From: Bombyx mori
Lineage: Eukaryota; Arthropoda; Insecta; Lepidoptera; Bombycidae
Reading direction: 5' to 3'
Assembly (NCBI RefSeq): GCF_030269925.1
Contig: NC_085120.1
Span: 9,451,501 to 9,515,500 of the forward strand
Length of the DNA stretch: 64,000 bases
Shown here: positions 34,965 to 45,797 of the stretch, in pieces
Layout of the letters: each line of letters begins with the position of its first letter
How positions within the stretch are numbered: the first letter of the stretch is position 1
Program-made: the position numbers and the translations under genes
Notes under the pieces: model-generated
The model's input: the letters and a program-made list of their open reading frames with translations, nothing else
What the model was told of the DNA's origin: nothing
Databases searched by the model: none

Positions 34965-35217
34965 CAGCCTTTCCCAAAATGGGCGATAACCCCCCCTTGT
35001 GGGTGCTGCTGGCCTAAAGAGGGGCGGTAAGAGACCCAAATAAAAAAGGGGGCGTTGTGTAGGCTTGGGAGGCGATTTGTAATTTCGTCTTGGAGGACTC
35101 ATAGACACCGACTGAGCTCTCGCTATATTGGTTTTTAAGTAGGTTAAAAAATGGGAGCGCGAAAAAATAATTTATTTTCAAAGTGGGCAGTAGAAAAAAC
35201 AAGTTTGGGAAGCCCTG
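34965..35217. mobile_element. Short hAT-type element with near-perfect 8-bp duplication
   Basis: Ends CAGCCTTTCCCAAA and (reverse) CAGGGCTTCCCAAA; flanks ATCCATAG (34957-34964) and ATCTATAG (35218-35225) differ at one base. A 253-bp non-coding body. Confidence 0.82.
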
Positions 35218-35743
35218 ATCTATAGAAACTGACAACCCCTCAGCGATAGGTAGCTGTGAGTTCGTTCAAGCCTCAACACATTTACCTCTTTAATAGGTAC
35301 TGTGAATTGAAAAAGAAATTGCCCATCCAACAGCCAATAGCGTTCCGTGGCAGATATAAGCAGGATAGCGGTACTTATCCGTTCGGTACGTTCTAATCAG
35401 AAAATTATCTGCCGACCCACGTTTTGTTTACATTCAATGTAGTATATAAACGTGTAATAAAACAATGATGACAGACAATATAGCGTTCGTATTGATAAGG
35501 TAGTGTTTTATAACGATAAAAAATATTAATTAAAATCTCGCGACAATGAACCAGATAACGCAAAAACAATTATTGATAAAATTTGAAACATTTTTTTGTT
35601 TAATTGTGTATTCTTTAAAAGTCGTTCTATACCGATAATAATGGTATATTATACATATTTGTGATCTACGAAAAACATGCTTACATTTTAGACAGTTAAT
35701 TATTTAAATTTAATAGATCCAAAAAAAATACAACATAGAAATT

Positions 35744-36030
35744 AATCTATATATGTATATAAAAATTAATTACTGTTCGTTAGTCTTACTAAAACTCGAG
35801 AACGCCTGGACCGATTTGGCTAACTTTGATCTTGAATTAGTTGTGGAAGTCCAGAGAAGGTTTAGAAGGTAGATAAATATGAAAATGCTCGGAATTAAAT
35901 AAAAATAACAATTCTGTTTTTCCTTTGATGTGTCCCACGTCGGACGGATTCCTTTTGTTCGTTTTAAGTTTATTTTATACAAAAGCTTAGTTCTATTTAT
36001 CGATTGAGGCACTACGAAGTCTGCCAGGTC
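35744..36030 (+). mobile_element. Helitron family H5, diverged 3' end
   Basis: TCTATATATGTATATAAAAA, ACTCGAGAACGCC, GGACCGATTTGGC and ATCGATTGAGGCACTACG as in 26004-26295. The terminal GTCAGCTAG has decayed to GTCAGTAG. Confidence 0.85.
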
Positions 36031-36289
36031 AGTAGTGTAATATAAATGAGATGATTAACGTGTTCGCAAGTGTCGTCGGCGACCACAAACACTATTAAAG
36101 ACTTAAAACGTCGGGAATAATAAAAATATAAACACTAAACACGAAATTAAATCGTAAATGTAATATTAATTATGTCTACAAATTTTTTATGACGATATCT
36201 AGCCATCAACTCACTGCCTATTTATGCCGCAAAACTGTCACATGTTTCGGTTTAAAGGCTAAAACAGCCGCTATATAAAAAGTAAGTCG

Positions 36290-36440
36290 CGTGTCCGATC
36301 CCGTGGTAGATTCTGCGAAGCACTGCTCTTGCTAGGGCTAGTGTTTAGTAGCGTCACCAGGTTAAAGCCCCGTCAGCTCACCTACTCCACCTGAGAATCT
36401 AGTATAACCCCTCGAGGTTGCTAGAAAAGGAAGGAAGGAA
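36290..36440 (+). repeat. Repeat family D fragment
   Basis: GATCCCGTGGTAGATTCTGC, CACTGCTCTTGCTAGGGC and AGCCCCGTCAGCTCACC, followed by (GGAA)n. Confidence 0.7.
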
Positions 36441-36564
36441 GGAAAAAAAAGTCCTCAAATCTCGAAGTGGGTGGGATTCACTGCTCTGTTAACCACTTAA
36501 CTCCAAGAGCCCCGTGAACGCATTCTACAATATATACACAAAATATCTAAAGTAATGCTATTAG

Positions 36565-36612
36565 AGATTTGCGATTTGACTACTAAGTCAAACTATATGT
36601 CAAATCGCAAAT
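36565..36612. repeat. 14-bp perfect inverted repeat
   Basis: ATTTGCGATTTGAC and its exact reverse complement GTCAAATCGCAAAT are separated by about 18 bp. A potential hairpin of unknown role. Confidence 0.6.
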
Positions 36613-36635
36613 TTCTTTTAAAAAAGCTGTTTATT

Positions 36636-36818
36636 TTTTATTTTTTTTATTGCTTAGTTGGGTGGACCAACTCACGGTCCGCCTGGTGTTAAGTGGTTAC
36701 CGGAGTCCATAGACATCTACAACGTAAAAATGCCGCCACCCACCTTGAGCCATCAGTTCTAAGGTCTCGCTTTTTACTACGGCTGTCCCGCCCCTCAAAC
36801 GCATTACTGTTTCATTTC
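36636..36818 (-). mobile_element. Bm1 SINE fragment
   Basis: TTTTTTTATTGCTTAGTTGG through CGCATTACTGTTTCA with small deletions. Confidence 0.85.
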
Positions 36819-37165
36819 CATTGGTAATTGAGGTTTTAATAAATCCACTTACGGTACAATACAAACTAGTATACAAATATTTAAATGCTCCCAAAAAAAA
36901 ACGCCCTCGGATCATGGTGCGGTTATTTGCCATATAAAATTAACGCTTATTTACCGCTGCCCGTAAATATGCCATATAAGAATTCCATACATAATAACTA
37001 CGTTGTAATAATTTTCGAACTTAATTGCATTCTTATTAACTAGTACAAGCCCGCAAGGCCACGAAAGACAGATAAGGCCGACGCAATGTATCATGCAAGT
37101 TTCTAACTATTTAATACGTAAACTTAAATGTATTAATAAAAAAATTTTATCGGAAAAAATGTATG

Positions 37166-37600
37166 GAAGTCGTCGTGGCCTAAAGGATAAGACGTCCGGT
37201 GCATACGTGAGCGATGCATCGGTGTTCCAATCTCAGGCGGGTACCAATTTTTCTAATGAAATACGTACTCAACAAATGTTCACGATTAACTTCCGCGGTG
37301 AAGGAATAGCATTGTGTAATAAAAATTAATCCCGCACAATTATAATTTGTGTAATTACTGGTGGTAGGACCTCGTGTGAGTCCGCGCGGGTAGGTACCAC
37401 CGCCCTGCCTATTTCTGCCGTGAAGCAGTAATGCGTTTCGGTTTGAAGGGTGGGGCAGCCCTTGTAATTATACTTGAGACTTTAGAGCTTATATCTCAAG
37501 GTGGGTGGCGCATTTACGTTGTAGATGTCCATGGGCTCCAGTAACCACTTAACATCAGGTGGGCTGTGAGCTCGTCCACCCACCTAAGCAATAAAAATAA
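37166..37600 (+). mobile_element. Bm1 SINE, full length
   Basis: GTCGTCGTGGCCTAAAGG head, GTGTTCCAATCTC (B box with a C-for-G change), GTAATTACTGGTGGTAGG and a CTAAGCAATAAAAATAAAAG tail. Open frames across 37093-37329 are SINE sequence. Confidence 0.93.
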
Positions 37601-38721
37601 AAGACTATAATCGTTTCATAATAAATTATTATCTTTATCAAAAGATTTTATAAAACCTTAAACCTGTTATATTTAATTAAATGTACCTACATATTATTAT
37701 AATCAGCTCACTTGCCGTCTTCGTATCTGCGTCATATAATGTTAGATCTACATAAATTAAATTCATTTGTGTATCGTATATTGATCTGTTGGCAAAAAGT
37801 AGATACGCAACTTTGAAATTCTTAATAAAATTCACTCAAAAACTTCACTCAATTCCTGGATTGGATGAAGCGCTTCCATCCGTAATATGATAGGAAAGAT
37901 ACACACATTAAGGGCACGATGATCAACTATTTACAGACAATGCATAAAATAATTTATCAGGTGACTTGTCCAATGAAAAATATTAGCCAAAACGCGATTA
38001 GCAGCTTATCAGACATGTTATTACTTTGGCATGTGCTATTACCTAAATTTGTGGAATGTAATTAATTGATGCATCTCAAATAAATGATTGTAATATTGTA
38101 TTCTCTTTTTTTTCCTTAGATGAGTCGACTATTATCAAAGCCGGCAATCTGACTTTTGGACAATGATTGGTAAATCAGAAAAACGAATTATTGACTTTGT
38201 ATTCCATTGGCAGTCACAAAACTCTTCGGAACGACATCTTAGATAAATAACAGGTTAATTATTGACCTTTATTTAATGCAGATTTTGAACCGTATTCTTT
38301 GAAGGAGACGATTATATTTAAATCAATTTGTATTGACATATCAATATTTTTTTTTGTCCAAATGCACAGATTGCCACCTTTGATAATAGACGACTCAGAT
38401 ATACAATCCGTATTGGAAATGAAAAACGAACACGGACTAGTGCTAACGACCTCAATTTTAATTCAAACTTATTCAGGACCATTGTAAACTGCAGTGTTAG
38501 AAGCTGCAACTATGTGTTCACTAGTACAGTTTTACTATTGTTTATGTACATTAAAACGGAGTTAATTAATAAGATGTGTAACAATTACAACGGTTGCACT
38601 ATGCTTGTGTGTGACTAATTGTTTGACACGTGACAAAAAACGTGGCGCATACACGCATGCGATAACTATTCCATATATGGCGGTAGGTACATTTCCGTGG
38701 CAGCTGATGCATTTAAATTAA
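37601..38721. other. Intergenic, nothing firmly recognised
   Basis: Overlapping frames of about 62 codons on both strands near 38300-38500 show no similarity. No repeat ends seen. Confidence 0.4.
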
Positions 38722-38788
38722 CTAGTGGTCCAAGTTTGTACACTATTATGATTAAATTTTCAAATACTATTACTTCTATAATCACAAA
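38722..38788 (-). mobile_element. Helitron family H4, 3' piece of a split copy
   Basis: CTAGTGGTCCAAG to TATAATCACAAA. The rest of this Helitron resumes at 39972; an intact copy at 10452 reads ATCACAAATTTCGCCAAG across the join. Confidence 0.85.
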
Positions 38789-39971
38789 GGGGATTGCCCA
38801 CTCTCCATAGTGTGCTAGGCCCAAGGTGGACATTAAATATTACTATAAAAATGGACTGATTCAAATTCTTAAATGTATTAGATATCTAAAAAATATATTG
38901 AAATTGACGCCACTATTATAAAAAATATAATAAAAATAAAAAATCGTTTTGAGGTTAATTTTCTATATAAATACCTCAAGAACTTTTCTTTTTTTAATGT
39001 TTAAGATGTTCCTAATGTATTTTTATCCAATTGTAGTTATTAGGGTATAAAATACACACATACTTCTTTAAATATCTATATTATTCTATATTTTCATCTT
39101 CATACACAATTAGTAAATCATCTAAAAATAGCACAGGAGAGCATATACACGGTTTTAAATCTCGGTCAGGTTAAAACCACAATTCACACAATGGTTTTCA
39201 GCCGTAGTATGAAACGTTATTGATAAAAGCAAAATAAATCGAAGAAAAATCAAAACACATCCATTTTGAACGCAAGCACAAGCAGCAAGCGAAGTGTCAG
39301 TCAGTCAGATTAAAATCAGTGTTGTCAGTATAAAGAAAAATAATTACATGAAATTCATATATCGATCATTTTTTTAAATAACCGATATTGGATTTATTTC
39401 TTAATCTTTTTTTTACGAGTACACATTATATTTTTTTTTTATGTTTTTGTTTTAGTTGTACATATTGAAATAACAATACAAGTTAAGTTTTTTTTTATTG
39501 CTTAGATGGGTGGACGATCTCACAGCCACCCTGGTGTTAAGTGGTTACTGGAGCCCACAAACATCCACAACGTAAATGCGCCACCCACCTTGAGATATAA
39601 GTTCTAAGGTCTCAAGTATAGTAACAAGTTAAAGTCCAATGGGTATGTCTTTGATGTTATTTTATGTGCTGAAAATCGATTAAAATCGATTGATTAATGA
39701 TAATATTGAAAATGATTTATTTATATGTTTTTTTATATACTTAAAATGTTTACTTAATACGTAAAAGGTTTTGAAGTTGGCAATATTTTTCCCGCAAAAA
39801 TAAAATTCTTGTTTTTTTCAATAGAGTTACTTTTTTTAAACTACTTATTGTAAACTGTAGTGGCGCTTATTTGGAAGAAAGTAAATGCATATTTATTTAT
39901 GACAAAATTAATGCACTAAGTATTTTTTCTCTAATCTATTGTCCGCTTTGGGCCTGAAATGGGCCGTCCCC
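38789..39971. mobile_element. Spy-like DNA transposon inserted between AAA and TTT, no target duplication
   Basis: Left end GGGGATTGCCCA then AGGCCCAAGGTGGACA; right end, reversed, GGGGACGGCCCA then AGGCCCAAAGCGGACA. The flanks are ...CACAAA and TTTCACC. Compared with the uninterrupted Helitron H4 (CACAAATTTCGCC), no host base is duplicated. Insertion between AAA and TTT without duplication is the described property of the Spy group (ISL2EU-related). The 1183-bp body has no transposase frame and contains a later Bm1 (39487-39630). Confidence 0.75.
39487..39630 (-). mobile_element. Bm1 SINE fragment nested in the Spy-like element
   Basis: TTTTTTTTATTGCTTAGATG through AAGGTCTCAAGTATAGTAAC. Confidence 0.88.
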
Positions 39972-40286
39972 TTTCACCAAGACTTACACTATAGAAAAAT
40001 ATTAATAAAGACAAACAATATTTAATCTATTCTCAATTTGACCACAGACGTCAAGAACAAAAGTTTGACAATAAATAAATAGTATACATGCGTGTGTGCG
40101 TCAAATACATGGTATTAATTGTATTGTATTGTATTAATGTTTTTTTAGAAATAATTTAAAAATATATTAACATTCTGCACTCCTTCTCTATATTCTCTAT
40201 AAGTGTGGGAAATTTCGTACTCCGCCGTCCGCGCAATTTTCGTAAAAAGGGATACAAAGTTTTTCCTTCACGTATTAATATATAGA
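39972..40286 (-). mobile_element. Helitron family H4, 5' piece of the split copy
   Basis: TTTCACCAAGACTTACACTA onward to CACGTATTAATATATAGA. It completes the H4 element begun at 38722. Confidence 0.85.
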
Positions 40287-40379
40287 ATACGCAACCTATT
40301 GTATTTTAAGCTTTGCATATGATATCTAAACAGTGGCCTCGGAATGTTAATTCTCCCAGTCAGCTGAGAAATTCGTTAA

Positions 40380-40500
40380 AAGGTGAACCGGCCGCCGAAA
40401 AAGGTTTGTCGTTCATACTTTTTGTACTATTTTTTGTTTTCGTCAGGCAATCTTGTGGAACCTGTTTCTCGGACGTAGACCTTTCTTCGGAAATTTCGCT
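40380..40500. other. GC-richer coding-looking patch, unassigned
   Basis: Both strands are open; the minus strand reads SEISEERSTSEKQVPQDC and onward to a stop near 40360, the plus strand is part of a 72-codon frame. Composition is less AT-rich than the surroundings, but no family is recognised and no splice pair could be fixed. Confidence 0.25.
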
Positions 40501-40513
40501 GATTATCTATACT

Positions 40514-40760
40514 TCTATACTAATATCATAAAGAGGAAAGATTTGTTTGTTTGTATTGAATAGGCTCCGAAACTACTGAACAGATTTGAAAAATTCTTTC
40601 ACTGTTTTGAAGCTACACTATTCCCGAACGACATAGGCTATACCATTTTTGAAAAAAATTAGGGATCCTTACTAAAACTCCAATAATGGAACCCAAAGTG
40701 TAAAAAAAATACCTAAAATATTATTTACATCGCGTGCCCTGCGAAAACTATTGATGATAG
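40514..40760 (+). mobile_element. Helitron family H2, 5' part
   Basis: TCTATACTAATATCATAAAG then GATTTGTTTGTTTG and TAGGCTCCGAAACTACTG, typical of this lepidopteran Helitron group. The 3' CTAG end is not evident. Confidence 0.6.
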
Positions 40761-41215
40761 AATAAAATAATGTACTACGAATTTGTAGAACACATTATTA
40801 TTTACAAAAAGCGTCGCGACACCATATACACCGCAATAAGTGTTGTTTTATTTAAAATAATAAAACAACGTCAAATATCGTTGAAATTTTCGTTAAAGAC
40901 CCGAGCGGAGCCGGAGTGGGCCGCTAGTAAACTATATAGAGGGAAATTGTACGATTGAATGTATAGTCGACGGGGGCGTGGTATCTGTCTAGAATCATTC
41001 GTACAAAAAAAAAACACAACAGCACAACGAAGATGTAGGTACATTAAATGTCCGTGCAAAATCTACGCGGTTTCGGTCAATGAACTTGAATTGAAAAATG
41101 CACGCGTGAAAATTAATGTAAATTATTTATCTTGATACCAATACGGCTTCAAGTGGAGGAGAACAATTTAAATCAACGAAGAATAAAACAAATCGGTTCA
41201 GTTTGAGAAATTGTT

Positions 41216-41272
41216 GTACCTACTCTTCATAAAATAAACTCTCCCCGAGTTTACTTTATGATGAGTAGGTAC
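41216..41272. repeat. 26-bp hairpin (24/26 paired, 5-nt loop)
   Basis: Left arm 41216-41241 starts GTACCTACTC and ends TAAACTC; right arm 41247-41272 starts GAGTTTA and ends GAGTAGGTAC; the loop is TCCCC. Two mismatches. Could be a tiny foldback element or a transcribed hairpin. Confidence 0.8.
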
Positions 41273-41426
41273 CATTGAAATCAGTCAATGGGCAGGTGCA
41301 TTATGTACGGTAGACGATCTTAAAGTTAAAACCAAAATTTTCCGGACAACCGTTTTCATATAAGGAAACACTGAGAAATATACGGCAGATATATAGGTAT
41401 TTCCGTGAAGTAGGTAAGTCAAACAT

Positions 41427-41650
41427 TGTTTTTTTATTGCTTATATGGGTGGACCAGCCCACAGCCCACCTGGTGATAAGAGGTTACTGGAGCCCATAGA
41501 CACCCACAACGTAAACGCGCCACACACCTTGAGATATTAAAACGGCTGCCCCACCCTTCAAAGCGAAATGCACCACTGCTTCACGGCAGAAATAGGCAGG
41601 GTGGTAATACCTACCCGTGCGGACTCACAAGACGTCCTACCATCAGTAAA
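41427..41650 (-). mobile_element. Bm1 SINE, head lost, internally deleted
   Basis: TTTTTTATTGCTTATATGGG through GTCCTACCATCAGTAAA; the TTCTAAGGTCTCAGTATAG segment is missing. Confidence 0.85.
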
Positions 41651-42047
41651 TTCCTACAATGTATGTACGTATTAAATTACTTACATACCAAAATAATACA
41701 TAGTAGGTACTCACCTTAGCCATAAGATTACGCTGATGTTCATCACCAAAGTCCAAAAGATACGAGAAAATAAACTGCCAATGATACTAATATCAAAGTA
41801 TTGACATCATTCATACTGATAGGCCGTAATTGGCCGAGCCAAACGAACGAAGGACACTGCCAACATGCAAACGCTATTTTGGCGCCCGTTTCTTTTGCGA
41901 CAAGAATGTTTTGCTAAACATAGACTTAGTCCGCGCTTTGTTATATAATTCACGATCGCAATCATAATTGATAACTATAAAATATAAATTAATAGAGCAA
42001 AAAACTATTTTATACGTATAGAAAAGATTTGATGAATGAGATGATGA

Positions 42048-42332
42048 TGAAGTCGTCGTGGCCTTAAGGATAAGACGTTCGATGCATTCGTGTTGAGCGA
42101 TGCACCAGTGTTCGAATCTCAGGCGGGTACCAATTTTTCTACTGAAATACGTACTCAACAACTGTTCACGATTGACTTCCACGGTGAAGGAATAGCATCG
42201 TGTAATAAAAATCAAACCCGCAAAATTATAAGGGGTACCACCGCCCCGCTTATTTCTGCCGTGAAGCAGTAATGCGTTTCGGTTTGAAGAGTGGGGCAGC
42301 GGACTCACAAGATTTTTTACCACCAGTAAAAC
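42048..42332 (+). mobile_element. Rearranged Bm1 (head forward, end inverted)
   Basis: Forward head GAAGTCGTCGTGGCC to CCGCAAAATTATAAGG, a forward body to GAGTGGGGCAGC, then an abrupt switch to reversed GCGGACTCACAAGA..CACCAGTAAA. A fold-back or template switch would explain it. Confidence 0.8.
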
Positions 42333-42419
42333 ATCTTTATTGTAATCTTTTTGTTTTAGATTCATCTGCAAATATTTGGTGACCGCTTGCCATACATCAA
42401 CCGTCTTAACAAACATTTG

Positions 42420-43361
42420 GCTTGGGATAATCGAATCTATAATTTAAATAAAAGACAAGGTTACGTTTTCATCATTTATACCAGTCTGTTCTAATAATTC
42501 AAAGCCACGAGTTCCTAATCTAATCTAACGCACAAAACGGCGCAACGAAATCGAGATACCCAAATCAACATCCAATACCATCATTGCCCGGTCAACAGCC
42601 ATGATCACCAAACAAGAGATCTCAGAATCGCGTCTCGAATTAAAAACGCTTTTTAACCGGACAAACACAAATGCTCATTTTATATCAACACACTGACACA
42701 CGAGAATAGATTAATGGCCGCCGAACGCGTTGCGAAAATATTTAAATATGTTAACCTTGATCGTTTGGAACAGTTAACGAGTTGATACGCATGTGTGTTA
42801 AATAACAAAAATAACATGTGGCTTCGTGTCTGTTTTATTTTTCTTACATAGCTCTAATCGTGCACAGTGATAATGGGGAAAATCGCAGGCGCATTTTTGA
42901 GTTTGACATTCCTTTTTTTTTTAAACGTAACGGACTTCTTACTTGTTTTTGAGCGCGTAATGAGGTCGGATCTCTCGCTGCTGATACTGATTATTGTTAT
43001 TGTATAATACTTATTCATTTAAAAGTTCGTTTTTCATCTAGATTTTTTTACACGAAAAAAGCAGATACATTTGTAACAATAAAACTAAGTTTACTAAATT
43101 AAACCCCAGCACCAAAATAAAATTAATAAATTATTGTGAAAAGAATAAGGACACCTGCACTCATTTTTGTTATCACAACTTTTAATGTTGTTATAACTTC
43201 AAACATCCATAAAAACAAAACCGTATTTTTTCCATAATAATTTTGCATAACATCATTTTCAGAGATAATTTAGAGTTGAAAACAAAGTGTTGCCATGCCA
43301 GATTTATTAAGGTCCTTGAAAAAAAAGATAGCTAAAATTATATTTAAAATTTTCATCTTAC
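42420..43361. other. Probable intron and intergenic sequence 3' of the minus-strand exon
   Basis: The minus-strand gene starting at 43554 must continue to lower coordinates. No second exon could be recognised here. Confidence 0.35.
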
Positions 43362-43554
43362 CTTTCCTCCTTCCGTAGGGCCCACAAAACGAATTGCCTT
43401 TGCCAATAACATTGTCGTCGATGGCTCTGATCAACTTCTCCTTGTCTTCGTATTTTTCCTCACGGGAGATCGACCCCCATCTTGTGGGTAAGTCTTCTTG
43501 CATGGATTCCGATTTGCCTTTTGTGCCTCTTGGCTTTTTCAAAACACTTGTCAT
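43362..43554 (-). CDS. First coding exon, tentative cysteine-desulfurase-like (aminotransferase class V) protein
   Basis: ATG at 43552-43554, 64 codons plus one base, then a strong donor AAAG|GTAAGA. The protein starts MTSVLKKPRGTKGKS, is rich in charged residues (REEKYEDKEKLIRAIDDNVI) and ends SFCGPYGRRK at the splice. A GP(Y/F)G.RK segment just before the PLP-domain start is how I remember insect selenocysteine-lyase/cysteine-desulfurase-like proteins; this rests on memory and on an N-terminal piece without catalytic residues. The 5' flank is locally GC-rich with no repeats, in keeping with a promoter. No in-window continuation was found. Confidence 0.5.
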
Positions 43555-43920
43555 AATTCACATAGCACAGCGCAATAAAAATAGTACACTGAAATCACAG
43601 AACGCTTTTTTTTGTTTTTATTTTTTTTGAATTTCTAATTCACCAACCGAGTGTTTCTTCGTAAATAGTGCGTTAGTTTATCGCGTTTATCACGTTGTGA
43701 CGGGCACGTGCTACGTATCGCGCGGCAATCGAACGAATGACGACGACTGAATCTGAACTACGAAGTAATCCGAGAGAGATAACCTTGTTCGAGCGGCGTG
43801 GCTCCGCACTCCGCGGCATAGAGCGAGTAATACGTAGGTACATTATTGAATACAAACAGGACGCCGAGCCGGTGACTTGAAGTTCGTGACCGTAAGACCG
43901 CACATCGGCGCCCTTCCCGC
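43555..43920 (-). promoter_or_regulatory. Probable promoter/5' region of the minus-strand gene
   Basis: Repeat-free, with several CpG-rich patches (ATCGCGCGGCAATCG, CGAGCGGCGTGGC) in an otherwise AT-rich area, immediately upstream of the ATG at 43554. No TATA box or initiator could be assigned. Confidence 0.35.
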
Positions 43921-44157
43921 ATTTTCAGGTTGCCAACATAAAAAAAACGTATACGATTAAAACGCGAAATGTTCTAACCTATTTACTTCTTTAGTTCCTG
44001 GAATATATTAAGTGTATAATCTATGTTTAGTTCTATTCAATTTGTCATGCGCATGTGGTTGCGGCGAATCGATTTTTGTTTGAGATTTCAATGGAAATTG
44101 TTATGTGACTGCATTTCCTTTAGACTGGAACAACTACGGTTGTTATTAGATTTATTT

Positions 44158-44350
44158 AATGCAATGCGATGTTCGAATCTTATAGGCAGGTGCCAATTTT
44201 TCTAATGAAATACGTACTTAACGTATGCATAATATATTCATGATTAACCTTGATGATAAAGGGAAAACATCATGTAATAAAAATCAAAGCCGCCAAATTA
44301 TAATTTGCGCAATTATTAGTGATAAGACGTCTTGTGAGTCCGCACAGGTC
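44158..44350 (+). mobile_element. Bm1 SINE piece 1 of an inverted cluster
   Basis: Diverged head/body GCGATGTTCGAATCTTATAG, AATGAAATACGTACTTAACG and GTGATAAGACGTCTTGTGAG. Confidence 0.75.
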
Positions 44351-44351
44351 G

Positions 44352-44535
44352 TTTTTTTTTTATAGCTCACATGGGTGGACGAGGTCACAGCCAACCTTGT
44401 GTTAAGTGGTTACTGAAGCCCACAGACATCTATGATGTAAATGCGCCACCTACCTTAAGATATAAGTTCTAAAGTCTCAGTATAGTTACAACGGCTGCCC
44501 CACCCTTCAAACCGAAACGCATTACTGCTTCACCC
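44352..44535 (-). mobile_element. Bm1 SINE piece 2, inverted
   Basis: TTTTTTATAGCTCACATGGG through CGCATTACTGCTTCA. Confidence 0.82.
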
Positions 44536-44738
44536 CTTGTGACCTCTTGTGAGTCCGCACGGGTGGGTATCACCACCCTGCCTATTTGTGCCGTGAAGCA
44601 ATACGTTTCGTTTTGAAGGCTGAAGCAGCCGTTTTACTAGAAAACTGAGGCTTTAGAACTCATGTCTCAAGATGGATGGCAGCATTTACGTTATAGATGC
44701 CTACAAGCTCCGGTCCACTCGTCTAAGCAATAAAAAGT
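44536..44738 (+). mobile_element. Bm1 SINE piece 3
   Basis: GACCTCTTGTGAGTCCGC through CTAAGCAATAAAAAG, more diverged (GGCTGAAGCAGCC). Confidence 0.8.
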
Positions 44739-44837
44739 GCTCACTAGCTATCACAATAATATACAAAGCCTACGTTAGATTATACAGGTAAAAGGCTATT
44801 TGGTTTAAAGGCTTTTTTATGATTTATGTATTACTGG

Positions 44838-45130
44838 TGGCCCGGAGGCCTTTCTAGTTTCACCAGGACAGGTGGGCGAGCAAAGGCTCAGCCAGGAGGG
44901 GTGGGATTTGCTAACAGCTGCCCGAGCGCCTCCGAACAAGACGTAACAACTCAAGAGCAACTGCTTCGTGAATGAATCTACTACCGGATCGGAATCACGA
45001 CCCGCTGAAAAGATCCGGCGAGAAACTCAGCGGGCTGGTGTTTAGGTTAGGTTGCACGTCGAGCTCTTTGCCGAGTTCGACGAGTACGGTTACCGGGGTC
45101 TCTAAGACTGCTCCTAGTGTTAGAGCTGAA
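44838..45130 (-). repeat. Repeat family D, long variant
   Basis: Reverse of the 20815-21254 arrangement: TACTGGTGGCCCGGAGGCC, CACCAGGACAGGTGGGCGAG, ATCTACTACCGGATCGG and GAGAAACTCAGCGGGC. Confidence 0.75.
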
Positions 45131-45284
45131 GGCGTCTAATGCATGAGTTATTGGATCTGATGGATCCGTAAGGACGTGTAACGACACTTTTACAACTATC
45201 CATTATTGATGTGTATCTTTAAATGTAACGCCAAATACCAAATCGAAGAGGGAATTGAAAAAGGTAAACAAATAAATCGAGGGG

Positions 45285-45525
45285 TGAAATTTGGCTATTT
45301 GGTATAAGCGACATTTTTGCAAATTTACAGGAGAACAACTTGAAGTTTAAAATTTGGAAAGAATGTCATAACAAAAAAAAAATAGCTATTTGAATGGAGT
45401 AAGCTTAATTGAAGTTCAATTAAAAACATCGAACTGTTGATGCTAATAACAAAGAAAACGCACCATTAATTACAATGATAAATGTCGCGTGTTAAGTGAA
45501 ATGTTGCTTAAATCAAATAGCATGG
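45285..45525 (+). repeat. Unassigned dispersed repeat U1, copy 2
   Basis: Collinear with 24915-25180 (TTTACAGGAGAACAA, TTAATTGAAGTTCAATTAAA, TGTCGCGTGTTAAG). Not SINE, Helitron or family D. Confidence 0.7.
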
Positions 45526-45584
45526 CACTCCTCAATGTGATGTCTTAAATATCACGCGTTTAAATACTTTGTGGTCACCGTCCT

Positions 45585-45797
45585 CGCCAAAACCCGTCGC
45601 TTGCGACGAAGTCTCGACGAGTAAATTTACCCATACACCGAGCCCTCTGAGCTTCTCGTCGGATCTTCTCAGTGGGTCGTTTTTCCGATCCGGTGGTAGA
45701 TTCTGCGAAGCACTGCTCTTACTAGGGCCAGTGTTAGCAACACTTCCGGCTTGAGCCCCGTGAGCTCACCCACACGTTAAGGCGAAGCTGAAATAGC
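45585..45797 (+). repeat. Repeat family D
   Basis: CGAGCCCTCTGAGCTTCTCG, GATCCGGTGGTAGATTC, ACTGCTCTTACTAGGGCC and GAGCCCCGTGAGCTCACCC, ending against a Bm1. Confidence 0.75.
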
